A stretch of 43,916 nt of DNA from Acetatifactor sp. (GTDB taxonomy: Bacteria; Bacillota; Clostridia; Lachnospirales; Lachnospiraceae). The position numbers were made by a program, and so were the translations under genes. The notes below the pieces were generated by a model that saw nothing but the letters and a program-made list of their open reading frames with translations, ran no database searches and was not told where the DNA came from. Shown piece after piece: positions 27,069 to 35,624 of this stretch. How positions within the stretch are numbered: position 1 is the first letter of the stretch; the number at the start of each line of letters is the position of its first letter. The DNA is taken from positions 1 through 43,916 of the forward strand of contig JAIDDH010000131.1 of assembly GCA_029055435.1 (NCBI GenBank), read 5' to 3'.

Positions 27069-27821
27069 ATGCCGGTTATGGATGAATTTCGCGAGGAGCG
27101 GGAAGCGATTAAGCACGGAACTCCCAAGCAAAAATATCAATATTTCAAAGATTACTATAGACTACCTCTGATTATCTTTCTGCTCGCAAGCGCTTTTATA
27201 GGTATCCTGATCTATCAGTTTGTGACGAGAAAGGATTCCGCCTTCTATGCGGTGCTGCTGAACTGCTCCCCCTATGAGAAAAACGAGTGGTTTACAGAGG
27301 AGTATACACAGCGCGCAGGCATCGATTTGAATAAGGTAGATGTCACGCTGGATACCGGCATCTATTTTCAACTGGATTCCATTGACGAGGACTCTTATAT
27401 CACAACGCAGAAGCTGGAAACCTATGCGGGCGCAGGTCAGCTGGATGTGATGCTGGGCGCGGGAGACGAATTCGCATACTATGCGAACAGCATTCTTTTC
27501 AGGGATTTGCGGGAAGTGCTGAGCCCGGAACAAATCCAAAAATATGAACCGTATTTTTACTATGTAGATGCCGCTCTATGGGATGCGCCGGACAGTATAC
27601 AAAACGATTCGGGTCTGGACTTTTCTAAAATTCCCAATCCCGGAAATCCTCAGGAGATGGAGCGTCCTATACCTGTTGCCATCTATGTGGAGAGCAGCGA
27701 GGCGTTGAACCGGGCCTATTATTTTAAGAATGCAGAAGATGGGATTGCAATCGGCATCTATGCCAACGCACCCCATCTTGACAACACACTTAACTTTATT
27801 GACTATCTGTTTACGGAATAG
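27069..27821 (+). CDS. Membrane-anchored extracellular protein of unknown function
   Basis: 250 residues from ATG 27069 (GGGAGG 9 bases upstream); earlier in-frame starts overlap the promoter. A cytoplasmic charged N-terminus (about 1-35) is followed by one membrane helix (LPLIIFLLASAFIGILIYQFV, about 36-56) and an outside domain of about 190 residues rich in Asp, Tyr and Glu. The segment GQLDVMLGAGDEFAYYANS recalls the body of solute-binding-like proteins, but no lipobox is present. I do not recognise a named family. It converges on gatB, with 14 bases between stops and a weak GGAGCT/AGCTCC hairpin. Confidence 0.75.
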   Translation: MPVMDEFREEREAIKHGTPKQKYQYFKDYYRLPLIIFLLASAFIGILIYQFVTRKDSAFYAVLLNCSPYEKNEWFTEEYTQRAGIDLNKVDVTLDTGIYFQLDSIDEDSYITTQKLETYAGAGQLDVMLGAGDEFAYYANSILFRDLREVLSPEQIQKYEPYFYYVDAALWDAPDSIQNDSGLDFSKIPNPGNPQEMERPIPVAIYVESSEALNRAYYFKNAEDGIAIGIYANAPHLDNTLNFIDYLFTE

Positions 27822-27835
27822 AATCAGGAATGGAG

Positions 27836-29302
27836 CTATAACAGCTCCTTGAGCAGTTTGTTGACAGCGGCCGGATCTGCCTTGCCCCGCATGGCCTTCA
27901 TGGTCTGGCCTACCAAAAATCCAATAGCTTTCTCTTTCCCATTATGATAATCTTCTACCGACTGGGGGTTTTCCGCAAGAACCTGTTCCACTGTTTTGCG
28001 GAGAGCCCCTTCGTCGTTTACAGTCCGCAGGCCCTTCTCCTCCACATAGGCCACAGGGTCTATATCTTCGTCAAACAATACCTCAAACACTTCCTTCGCC
28101 ACCGTGGAGTTAATCACCTTCTGCTCCGTCAAATCGATGAGCGCCGCAAAATGCTCCGGGGAGAACGCGATATCCTCAGGGTCCAGTCCTCTCTCCTTCA
28201 AAATGCGCAAAGTCTCCACCATCAGCCAGTTGGACACCTTCTTGGGCTGCGCTCCCAGCGCCACCGTCGCCTCAAATATGTCCGCCATATGCTTGGAGTC
28301 CGTGATAATCTCGATATCATAATCAGGAATGTCGAAGGTCTCCCTGTAACGTATGCGCTTCTCCTCGCGAAACTCCGGCTGCTTGGCCCGGATGCTCTCC
28401 AGCCATGCATCGTCGATACAAAGAGGTGTCAAATCCGGGTCCGGGAAATACCGGTAATCCTGAGCATCCTCCTTGGAGCGCATGGCATAGGAAGTCTCCT
28501 TTGTGTCATCCCAGCGGCGGGTTTCCTGAATCACAGCCTCCCCGGACTCAATGAGATCGATCTGGCGTGCCCGCTCCCCCTCGATGGCATGGGCTATTGC
28601 ACGGAAGGAATTCAGATTTTTCATCTCGGTGCGGGTGCCGAATTCCTTTGCCCCCACCTCCCGCACAGACAGATTCACATCCGCCCTCATGGAGCCCTCC
28701 TGAAGCTTACAGTCGGACGCCCCCAGATACTGGATGAGCATCCGAAGCTTCTCCAGATAGGCGATCACCTCTTCCGCGCTGCGCATATCCGGCTCGGACA
28801 CGATCTCGATCAAAGGCACACCGGAGCGATTATAATCCACCAGAGAACAGCCCTCCCAGTCATCGTGAATCAGCTTCCCTGCATCCTCCTCCATATGAAT
28901 CTCGTGGATGCCAATTTTCTTGGTTCTGCCTGTAGCCCCTGTCGCCGATTCTCCGTCTCCGCTCTCCGGCAGCTCGATCTCCACATAGCCGTCTCTGCAG
29001 ATTGGCAGATAGAGCTGAGATATCTGGTAGTTCTGAGGATTGTCGGGATAAAAATAATTCTTCCTGTCAAACTTACAATATCTGGTAATCGTACAATTGG
29101 TGGCAAGTCCCACGCCGACGGCATACTCCACCACCTGTTTATTCAGAACGGGCAGAGAACCGGGCATACCCGTACATACAGGGCAGGTATGAGTATTCGG
29201 CGCACCGCCGAAGGCAGTAGAACATCCGCAGAAAATTTTGGTCTTGGTGGCAAGCTCTACATGAACCTCCAAACCAATGACTGTCTCATATTGTTTTGCC
29301 AT
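27836..29302 (-). CDS. gatB: Asp/Glu-tRNA amidotransferase subunit B
   Basis: 488 residues. GatB binds mischarged tRNA, phosphorylates the Asp or Glu side chain and receives ammonia from GatA. Signatures: YETVIGLEVHVEL, CPVCTGMPGSLPVLN, YFYPDNPQNYQISQ, GIHEIHMEEDAGK, DYNRSGVPLIEIVSEPD, and the C-terminal YqeY-like tail domain (HNGKEKAIGFLVGQTMKAM). The start follows a GAGGGGG ribosome site; the gatA stop ends two bases before gatB ATG (TAATATG). It is the last gene of the aspS-gatCAB operon. Confidence 0.97.
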   Translation of the reverse strand: MAKQYETVIGLEVHVELATKTKIFCGCSTAFGGAPNTHTCPVCTGMPGSLPVLNKQVVEYAVGVGLATNCTITRYCKFDRKNYFYPDNPQNYQISQLYLPICRDGYVEIELPESGDGESATGATGRTKKIGIHEIHMEEDAGKLIHDDWEGCSLVDYNRSGVPLIEIVSEPDMRSAEEVIAYLEKLRMLIQYLGASDCKLQEGSMRADVNLSVREVGAKEFGTRTEMKNLNSFRAIAHAIEGERARQIDLIESGEAVIQETRRWDDTKETSYAMRSKEDAQDYRYFPDPDLTPLCIDDAWLESIRAKQPEFREEKRIRYRETFDIPDYDIEIITDSKHMADIFEATVALGAQPKKVSNWLMVETLRILKERGLDPEDIAFSPEHFAALIDLTEQKVINSTVAKEVFEVLFDEDIDPVAYVEEKGLRTVNDEGALRKTVEQVLAENPQSVEDYHNGKEKAIGFLVGQTMKAMRGKADPAAVNKLLKELL

Positions 29303-29303
29303 A

Positions 29304-30749
29304 TTATTTCCCCCTCTGCTCGTAAGTGTAAGCTGCCCGAATCAACGTCTTCTCCTGGAAGCAGTCGCCGATGAGCTGCAGTCCGATGGGCAATCCATCA
29401 GCGTCCTCCCCGCAGGGGATGCTGATGCCCGGCAGCCCCGCCAGATTCACAGATATCGTATAGATATCGCCCAGATACATCTTGAGGGGATCTGAGAGAC
29501 TTTCCCCGAGCTTCGGGGCTGTGGTGGGGGCAACGGGCCCCAGAATCACATCATATTTGGCAAAGGCCTCGTCGAAAGCCTTTTTAATCAATGCTTTCAC
29601 ACGCAGCGCCTTCAGATAATAAGCGTCATAATAACCGGAGCTCAGCACGAAGGAGCCCAGCATGATGCGGCGCTTGACCTCCGGGCCGAAGCCCTGAGAA
29701 CGGGTTCTCTTATACAAAAGATGCAGATCATCCACCTCCGGCGCGCGGTAACCGTATTTTATGCCGTCAAACCTCTCCAGATTGGAGCTCGCCTCCGCGG
29801 CGGCAATCGTATAGTAGGTAGGAATCGCATACTCCACCAGACTCAGGTCAAACTCCTCCACGATAGCTCCCTTTTTGCGGAACACTTCCGCAGCCGCAAG
29901 CACTGCATCCCTCACCTCCGGATCAAGTCCCTGACCGAGATAATCCCTCGGGATCCCAATACGCAGCCCTTTTACATCTTCCGTCAATGCAGAGGAGAAA
30001 TCCGTATCCGTCCGGTTCATGGAGGTGGAGTCCTTTATATCATGGGAAGCTATTGTCTCCAAAATAACCGCACAGTCCCGCACATCCTTCGCCAGAGGCC
30101 CGATCTGATCAAGCGAAGAACCGTAGGCGATGAGTCCATAGCGGGACACCGTGCCATAGGTGGGCTTCATGCCCACCACGCCGCAATAGGACGCCGGCTG
30201 ACGGATGGAACCGCCTGTGTCCGAGCCCAGCGCCGCAAAGCATTCCCGGGCCGCCACTGCCGCCGCGGAGCCCCCCGAGGAACCGCCGGGCACATGAGCC
30301 GTGTTGCGCGGATTTTTGGTGACACCGAAATAAGAGGTCTCCGTAGTGCTCCCCATGGCAAATTCATCCATATTGGTCTTCCCGATGACAACAGCCCCCG
30401 CCTCTTCCAGTCTCAACACCGCCTCCGCGCTGAAGGTCGGCACGAAATTTTCCAGTATCTTAGAGGAACAGGTAGTCAGTGTCCCCTTTGTACACAGATT
30501 ATCCTTTATGGCAAAGGGCACTCCCGCCAAAGGGCCTGTGAGCGTCCCCGCATCGATCTTCTCCTGCACCTGCGCGGCCCTGGCAAGCGCCTTGTCCTTC
30601 TCCAGCGTGACATAGCAGTGCAAATCCTCCTCCGTGTCGGAAATCTGCCCGAAAACAGCCTCCACCGCTTCAGCCACCTTGATTTCTCCGCGTTTGATTT
30701 TCTCAGACAGCTCTACAGCCGTATAATCCAAAATATCCATGCTCACCAT
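29304..30749 (-). CDS. gatA: Asp/Glu-tRNA amidotransferase subunit A (amidase)
   Basis: 481 residues. It releases ammonia from glutamine for GatB. The Ser-cisSer-Lys triad is visible: PFAIKDNL (Lys), GSDTGGSIRQPAS (cis-Ser) and GGSSGGSAAAVA with the nucleophile Ser region of the amidase signature. ATG 30749 is chosen for GGGAG five bases upstream; ATG 30761 and 30740 are alternatives. It follows gatC by 22 bases and is coupled to gatB. Confidence 0.97.
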   Translation of the reverse strand: MVSMDILDYTAVELSEKIKRGEIKVAEAVEAVFGQISDTEEDLHCYVTLEKDKALARAAQVQEKIDAGTLTGPLAGVPFAIKDNLCTKGTLTTCSSKILENFVPTFSAEAVLRLEEAGAVVIGKTNMDEFAMGSTTETSYFGVTKNPRNTAHVPGGSSGGSAAAVAARECFAALGSDTGGSIRQPASYCGVVGMKPTYGTVSRYGLIAYGSSLDQIGPLAKDVRDCAVILETIASHDIKDSTSMNRTDTDFSSALTEDVKGLRIGIPRDYLGQGLDPEVRDAVLAAAEVFRKKGAIVEEFDLSLVEYAIPTYYTIAAAEASSNLERFDGIKYGYRAPEVDDLHLLYKRTRSQGFGPEVKRRIMLGSFVLSSGYYDAYYLKALRVKALIKKAFDEAFAKYDVILGPVAPTTAPKLGESLSDPLKMYLGDIYTISVNLAGLPGISIPCGEDADGLPIGLQLIGDCFQEKTLIRAAYTYEQRGK

Positions 30750-30771
30750 ACTCACTCCCATCTGTCAAACT

Positions 30772-31068
30772 TCAGCCCTCAAAGGTCTGGGGCGCCATAA
30801 ACATGCCGTCCTTTTCCTCCGGGGCATTGGCCAGCATCTCTTCTCTTGCGTCCCCGTTGGTGACCACATCCTCCCGGAACACATTCTGCACCGGAAACAC
30901 ATGAGACATGGGCTCCACTCCCGTGGTGTCCAGTTCCCCCAGCTTGTCGATATAATCCAGCATATCGGCCATATCCTTCTTGGCCTGCTCCCGTTCTTCT
31001 CCTGTGAGCTCCAGCTTTGCCAGAATGCCCACATAATCGATGGTAGCGTCATCTATCACATTTGCCAT
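30772..31068 (-). CDS. gatC: Asp/Glu-tRNA amidotransferase subunit C
   Basis: 98 residues, normal for GatC, the belt subunit that holds GatA and GatB together. Typical features: helix [41 protein letters not shown], then FREDVV and the C-terminal [10 protein letters not shown] (the FxVP-like end). AAGGAGG lies 6 bases before ATG 31068; the longer open frame to 31119 is not needed. It begins 67 bases after the aspS stop. Confidence 0.95.
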   Translation of the reverse strand: MANVIDDATIDYVGILAKLELTGEEREQAKKDMADMLDYIDKLGELDTTGVEPMSHVFPVQNVFREDVVTNGDAREEMLANAPEEKDGMFMAPQTFEG

Positions 31069-31135
31069 TTTCTGCCTCCTTATTGCGCCTGCACTCCTGT
31101 GTGCTCGCAAGTGCCGCAAAACTTCCCTGTGCTTT

Positions 31136-32872
31136 TTAATCCCGCACCCGGATGTGTACCTCGCGCAGCTGCTGCTCCGTCACATCGCCGGGCGCACCGC
31201 ACATCAGATCCTGAGCGGAACCGCTCATAGGGAATGCGATTACCTCACGGATATTGTTCTCATTTTTCAAAAGCATCAGCATTCTGTCCACACCGGGAGC
31301 CATGCCCGCATGAGGGGGCGCACCAAACTGAAATGCCTGATACAAAGCGCCGAATTTGCTTTTCAATGTCTCTTTGTCATAACCTGCGATCTCAAAAGCC
31401 TTCTCCATGATCTGCATATCATGATTGCGCACCGCTCCGGAAGAAAGCTCCACGCCATTGCACACAATGTCATACTGATAAGCCAGAACCTCCAGCGGGT
31501 TTTTCTGCTCCAGCGCCTCCAGACCGCCCTGCGGCATGGAAAACGGATTATGCGTAAAGCCGATCTGCCTGGTGTCCGGGTCTCTCTCAAACATAGGGAA
31601 ATCATTGACATAACAGAAACGATATGCCCGCTTTTCTGTGAGATTCAGCTTATCGCCCAGCTCGTTTCTGAGCTGTCCCGCATAATAATTTGCCCGCTCC
31701 TCCTTGTCTGCGATAAAGAAGATCGTATCACCCACAGCCAGACCTGCCAGTTCCCGAAGCGTGCCTTTGAGCTCCTCCGGGATAAACTTATCGATAGGAC
31801 CCTTGTAGGACAGATCCTCCGCCACCTCCAGATAACCCAGTCCGCCCATTCCCATATCGGTTGCAAATTTCAAAAGCTTCTCGTGGAAGCCTTTGGACAT
31901 CTCCGCATGCACCCGGATGGCGCGCACGGTTCTGCCCACAAAAGGCTTAAAAGTACATTTCTGGAAAAAGTCCGTCAAATCTATAATACGCAGAGGATTT
32001 CTCAGGTCTGGCTTGTCGGTGCCGAATTCCAACATGGCCTGACTGTAACTGATGACAGGATAGGGCGCCTTTGTCACCTCATAGCCCTCCGGCGCAAACT
32101 TCTCAAATGTGGCGGAGAGCACCTCCTCACCCACCTTGAACACATCCTCCTGTGTGGCGAAACTCATCTCGAAATCCAGCTGATAAAACTCTCCCGGAGA
32201 GCGATCGGCTCTGGCGTCCTCATCCCGAAAACAGGGTGCAATCTGAAAATATTTATCAAAGCCGGACACCATCAAAAGCTGCTTGTACTGCTGAGGCGCC
32301 TGCGGCAAGGCATAAAATTTCCCTTTATATTTTCTGGAGGGCACGATATAGTCCCTCGCTCCCTCCGGGGAGGATGCGCAGAGAATCGGCGTCTGAATCT
32401 CCAAAAATCCCAGCTCCGTCATCTTCTGACGCAGGAAGGCAATCACCTGAGCACGGAAAATGATATTATCCCGCACCTTTGCATTGCGCAGATCCAGATA
32501 ACGATAGACCAGACGCACTTCCTCCCTTGTCTCCTTAGAAGTCATAATCTCAAAGGGGAGCTGCCTGTATACTCTGCCCAGCACCTCAATGGACTGTGCC
32601 TCAAGCTCGATGGTACCTGTGGGAATCTTGGGATTATAAGTTTCCTCGTCCCTCTTTTCCACGGGACCTGTGACGGATATACACATCTCTCTGGAAATGC
32701 CCTTTAAAAGCTCAGTATTGCGGATGACCACCTGCAGCACGCCGTACATATCCCTCAGATCAATAAAAGACACTCCGCCGTGATCTCTGATATTTTCCAC
32801 CCATCCTGCCATCTGTAAAGTCTGTCCGATGTGCTGTTCTCCAATTTCTTTGATAGTTAAATCTCTGTACAT
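31136..32872 (-). CDS. aspS: Aspartyl-tRNA synthetase, probably the non-discriminating type
   Basis: 578 residues from ATG 32872 (AAAGGAGGAG upstream); the open frame to 33043 runs into the T-box leader and is not real. N-terminal OB-fold anticodon domain, class II motif 2 ([22 protein letters not shown]) and motif 3 ([13 protein letters not shown]), and the bacterial insertion domain. The OB-fold reads [14 protein letters not shown]; His at this position marks AspRS enzymes that also charge tRNA(Asn) (P. aeruginosa type), where the discriminating E. coli enzyme has Leu. Motif 2 has one extra residue relative to the usual RADRQPEFTQID. Its operon with gatCAB supports making Asp-tRNA(Asn) for amidation. 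Confidence 0.96.
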   Translation of the reverse strand: MYRDLTIKEIGEQHIGQTLQMAGWVENIRDHGGVSFIDLRDMYGVLQVVIRNTELLKGISREMCISVTGPVEKRDEETYNPKIPTGTIELEAQSIEVLGRVYRQLPFEIMTSKETREEVRLVYRYLDLRNAKVRDNIIFRAQVIAFLRQKMTELGFLEIQTPILCASSPEGARDYIVPSRKYKGKFYALPQAPQQYKQLLMVSGFDKYFQIAPCFRDEDARADRSPGEFYQLDFEMSFATQEDVFKVGEEVLSATFEKFAPEGYEVTKAPYPVISYSQAMLEFGTDKPDLRNPLRIIDLTDFFQKCTFKPFVGRTVRAIRVHAEMSKGFHEKLLKFATDMGMGGLGYLEVAEDLSYKGPIDKFIPEELKGTLRELAGLAVGDTIFFIADKEERANYYAGQLRNELGDKLNLTEKRAYRFCYVNDFPMFERDPDTRQIGFTHNPFSMPQGGLEALEQKNPLEVLAYQYDIVCNGVELSSGAVRNHDMQIMEKAFEIAGYDKETLKSKFGALYQAFQFGAPPHAGMAPGVDRMLMLLKNENNIREVIAFPMSGSAQDLMCGAPGDVTEQQLREVHIRVRD

Positions 32873-32943
32873 AGTCGCTCCTCCTTTACTCGCGCGGGAC
32901 GTATGCCGCAAAGCGGCAAAATACACTGTGCACCCCTGCACAT

Positions 32944-32976
32944 AAAAAGTCCCGGAATGCATACGCATTCCGGGAC
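32944..32976 (-). terminator. T-box regulatory terminator
   Basis: GTCCCGGAATGC and GCATTCCGGGAC form a perfect 12-base stem with a 4-base loop, followed on the minus strand by TTTTT. This is the terminator that competes with the antiterminator carrying the T-box bulge. Confidence 0.93.
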
Positions 32977-33226
32977 GGATAACTCTCAATATCCGCGGTA
33001 CCACCCGCATTGACGAACCCCTTTGTTCATCCACCTTTTCCACTTAACGCGTGGGACGGACTACCCTCGCGCCACTTGTTCTCTGTCTACACACAAAGTC
33101 TGCTGACGGTTCAGATAATCTGCTCCAGAGTGTTCCCTGTACCATTCCCACAAACAGCGCTCTCAGTCGGTGACGCCGTATTCCTGTTGTGTTCCCTGGC
33201 AAGAGTCTCCTTCATTGCATTTATAC
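32944..33226 (-). ncRNA. T-box riboswitch leader of the aspS-gatCAB operon
   Basis: On the minus strand the leader runs from about 33226 to the terminator. Conserved T-box bulge GGGTGGTACCGCGG lies at 32993-33006; the CCCACGCGTTAA stretch before Stem III is near 33042-33053. The terminator is a perfect 12-base stem (32949-32960 with 32965-32976, loop 32961-32964) and a T-run (32944-32948). The 3' side of the Stem I specifier loop most likely contains GGGAACACTCTGG, with GAAC at 33132-33135. This gives AAC (Asn) followed by the expected A, overlapping GAA (Glu). Uncharged tRNA would stabilise the antiterminator and turn on the operon. The specifier assignment is by eye. Confidence 0.93.
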
Positions 33227-33233
33227 TTTTAAC

Positions 33234-33262
33234 ATAATATGCGATTTTACACTAAAAGTCAA
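33234..33262 (-). promoter_or_regulatory. Promoter of the T-box/aspS-gatCAB operon
   Basis: Minus strand -35 TTGACT (33257-33262), a 17-base spacer, -10 TATTAT (33234-33239). It places the transcript start at about 33226. Confidence 0.8.
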
Positions 33263-33345
33263 GAATTTTCTTTTCTTATTCCAGCTTACTCTATCTTCTT
33301 TATGTTCATAATATTAGCTTCTACAGGTTTTGACAACAGAAGCTT

Positions 33346-34311
33346 CTACTTTTTCAGCGCCTGTGCCTCGTGATATTCCCCGGGTGTCTTACCCGCTATC
33401 TCACATGCTCTTTCCAGAGAACACTGTAGATTCTCCATCATATTATCAATAATTGAAATTATCTGGAGCGCTTCACCCTCTGTCCGACCTTCCTCTTTCC
33501 AGTCACGTCTCATTTCCTCCACCGCCAGACACATACTATATCCTCCTTCTGTCATGTATTTTTCTATATTTTCCAGTATCTCTGTACTGTCCGTCATAAT
33601 CGCCATGGTCTCCATCGTATCCCGACTCAAATGAGAAAATTCATTCCCGCTCCACAACTTAGACAGCGCTTTCTTATCCTTCCGCAAAGGTAACACCTCT
33701 AAAAGCTGTCTCAAGTCAGTGTGAAATCTTGTCAGGTCTCCCGGTGTGTTCGCACAGAACAGGGTCATCTCATAATCGTGAAAATACTTTTGCCATATAT
33801 CCTTTCTTCCTCCAAAATCCATCATATCCTTAAGACTCCTTGGGCCATCCCACTTTTCCGTCCCATGATAAAAACAAATCGTGTAGACCGGATTCAGCCT
33901 GTCTCCCCTTCCCGGCTGCTCCGCCCAATGACTCGGAGGAAGCCCATTAGCTTTCCGTTCCGCCCGTCTGCGCCTCTGTATCTCATCGATCTGTTCCCCA
34001 TACTCCATCTAGTCATACCGCATGATTCTCCATGGCATGGTATAGTCAATACTGCTCTGATTCTCAATGGCCGTTACCACAAATCCTTCTCCAGTTTTAG
34101 CACGCTTCTTAATATCCCGGAATCCCGCTTCACTGTGGGGCATCTCCCTCACGTTTTCCCGGGGAACCGCCGCCACATAGCGCTGTGCGTCAGGCTCCAG
34201 CATATCTCCCCGCAGGACCTTCTCTCCACAGAAAAGCACCGCATTAAAAAAGTCCGCAAACCTGTCATTATCTGATAAATACAGATACATCGCATCATCA
34301 TACCTTCCCAT
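33346..34311 (-). pseudogene. Second Rpn-type PD-(D/E)XK nuclease gene, stopped by one in-frame TAG
   Basis: ATG 34311 (AAGGAGG 3-4 bases upstream) begins MGRYDDAMYLYLSDNDRFADF. The nuclease core is visible in FRDIKKRAKTGEGFVVTAIENQSSIDYTMPWRIMRYD. At 34009-34011 a TAG interrupts, and the same frame continues at once as MEYGEQIDEIQRRRR... through NPVYTICFYHGTEKWDGPRSLKDM to the stop at 33346. Only a single base change separates it from an intact gene of about 320 residues. It is a different subfamily from the copy at 23147-24114. The second half could be translated from the ATG next to the stop, but it lacks the catalytic core. Confidence 0.85.
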
Positions 34312-34414
34312 AATCCTCCTTCTGCAGAGGATTCGCTCCGCCCTCTGCCACTGTGGTTTTATACTTTTAATTACATTTCTCTTATGCAGCTTAATTACGA
34401 TAATACATGTTAAG

Positions 34415-34515
34415 TGGAAGAACGGCAAAATCACATTATTGCCATGGCGGAACCGCCTTAGAAAAACCTAAGCTTAAGATATCTTTATTGTAATATGGCA
34501 CCTGACTCCTGTCAA
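34415..34515 (-). promoter_or_regulatory. Promoter/leader cassette in front of the second Rpn-type gene
   Basis: Minus strand TTGACA (34510-34515), a 17-base spacer, TACAAT (34487-34492). The leader then carries GGTTTTTCTAAGGCGGTTCCGCC (a GGCGGTTCCGCC hairpin) and TGGCAATAATG, ending CTTCCACTT. It is the counterpart of the cassette at 24575-24703. Confidence 0.75.
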
Positions 34516-34578
34516 GCGCCGAATATCAGTACCATGGTCCAATCCCATGATTAATATATAAAATCAACTTGATCACCT

Positions 34579-35451
34579 TTAAACATTTTTCAGCCGCTCC
34601 TGCTTCGGTGTGATTCCTTTCCATTTTTTGTAAGTCCGAATAAAGTGACTGCAGTCAAAGAAGCCTGTCTCCTGGGCAATATAATTTAAATCATAGTCCG
34701 TGTGCAGCAATAAATCCTGGGCCTTGCCCAGACGGATCAAAGTGATATATTCCTTGCAGGAGCATCCATAGTTTTCTCTGAAAAGCTTTGCGAAATGCGA
34801 ATAGCTCATATGACAGATTTCCGCCAGCTCTCGTATCTCCAGCGACTCTCCCGAGTGTGCGTCGATGTATTCCAGAATGTGACCGAAAGAAAAAACAGTG
34901 TCCATCTGTCTCTCCCGAGAAGTATGACCACTCTTTTCGGTTTTTCTGGCAAGCACTGTCAAAAGTGTATAGAGATTGGCCTGTATCTGCAGGGAATAAA
35001 ATTCACTTTTCTCCATGTATTCCTTTACGGTATTGTCAACAAGTTCAGCTACATGTATTCCTCTCAAATTTTCCTCTGTGATAATCATACAGAAATCCTC
35101 TTCCTGCGTCCTCCTGAGAAACAAATCATAAAATCTTGACAAATATGCCGGAGGAATATTCATTGCATGAAGATTAAACTTGATGACGGCATACTCTGCC
35201 TCCGCGCGCTCTGTACCTTCACCCTCCGCCGCCTGCGCCTGCGTAACCTCATGGAGCTGCAAGGGATAAATATAGCATAAATCACCCTGTCTGATAACCG
35301 CGCTTTTGCTGTTGCAGTTTATCGTCATCGCGCCCTTTATCATATAGAGTATCTCGCTGTAATAATGCCAGTGGAGCGGAGAATGAACAGAATCCGTGTA
35401 AAAAATATCATAGGGCTGCTTCAGTACATCGATATATTCAAATAATTGCAT
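34579..35451 (-). CDS. AraC-family regulator, divergent from the epimerase-mannanase gene
   Basis: 290 residues from ATG 35451 (GGGAGGAG 4 bases upstream). N-terminal cupin-type sugar-sensing domain (HSPLHWHYYSEILYMIKGAMTI, then QGDLCYIYPLQLHEV). C-terminal AraC double helix-turn-helix (about 190-285): LEIRELAEICHMSYSHFAKLFRENYGCSCKEYI, LIRLGKAQDLLLHTDYDLNYIAQETGFFDCSHFIRTYKKWKGITP. Regulators of this type usually activate a neighbouring sugar-use gene; the divergent fusion enzyme, whose own promoter is weak, is the likely target. A minus-strand promoter lies at 35481-35509. Confidence 0.95.
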   Translation of the reverse strand: MQLFEYIDVLKQPYDIFYTDSVHSPLHWHYYSEILYMIKGAMTINCNSKSAVIRQGDLCYIYPLQLHEVTQAQAAEGEGTERAEAEYAVIKFNLHAMNIPPAYLSRFYDLFLRRTQEEDFCMIITEENLRGIHVAELVDNTVKEYMEKSEFYSLQIQANLYTLLTVLARKTEKSGHTSRERQMDTVFSFGHILEYIDAHSGESLEIRELAEICHMSYSHFAKLFRENYGCSCKEYITLIRLGKAQDLLLHTDYDLNYIAQETGFFDCSHFIRTYKKWKGITPKQERLKNV

Positions 35452-35480
35452 ACTGCTCCTCCCTCCATGCTCTTTATCCC

Positions 35481-35509
35481 TATTTACCACTATCGGGCTT
35501 TGTCGTCAA
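35481..35509 (-). promoter_or_regulatory. Promoter for the AraC-type gene
   Basis: Minus strand -35 TTGACG (35504-35509), a 17-base spacer, -10 TAAATA (35481-35486), 30 bases before the start codon. On the plus strand only a weak TATGAT (35574-35579) is seen before the fusion gene, consistent with activator dependence. Confidence 0.6.
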
Positions 35510-35624
35510 GCAGAAATAATCGTTTTGTACAATTTTTTGTTTGCTTTTTCATAGAAAAAAACACGGCGCAGGGTATGATAAAGACAACGAGAGATAAAAA
35601 GTATCGTCAGGAGGACATTCTGCC

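Noticed and set aside
27944..29374. 476-codon plus-strand frame
   Set aside because: Antisense to gatB.
31040..32707. 555-codon plus-strand frame
   Set aside because: Antisense to aspS; no start signals.
33010..33237. 75-codon plus-strand frame
   Set aside because: Lies opposite the T-box leader RNA.
33316..33344. Terminator after the second Rpn-type gene
   Set aside because: The AGCTTCT/AGAAGCT stem is short with a long loop, and no T-run follows on the minus strand.
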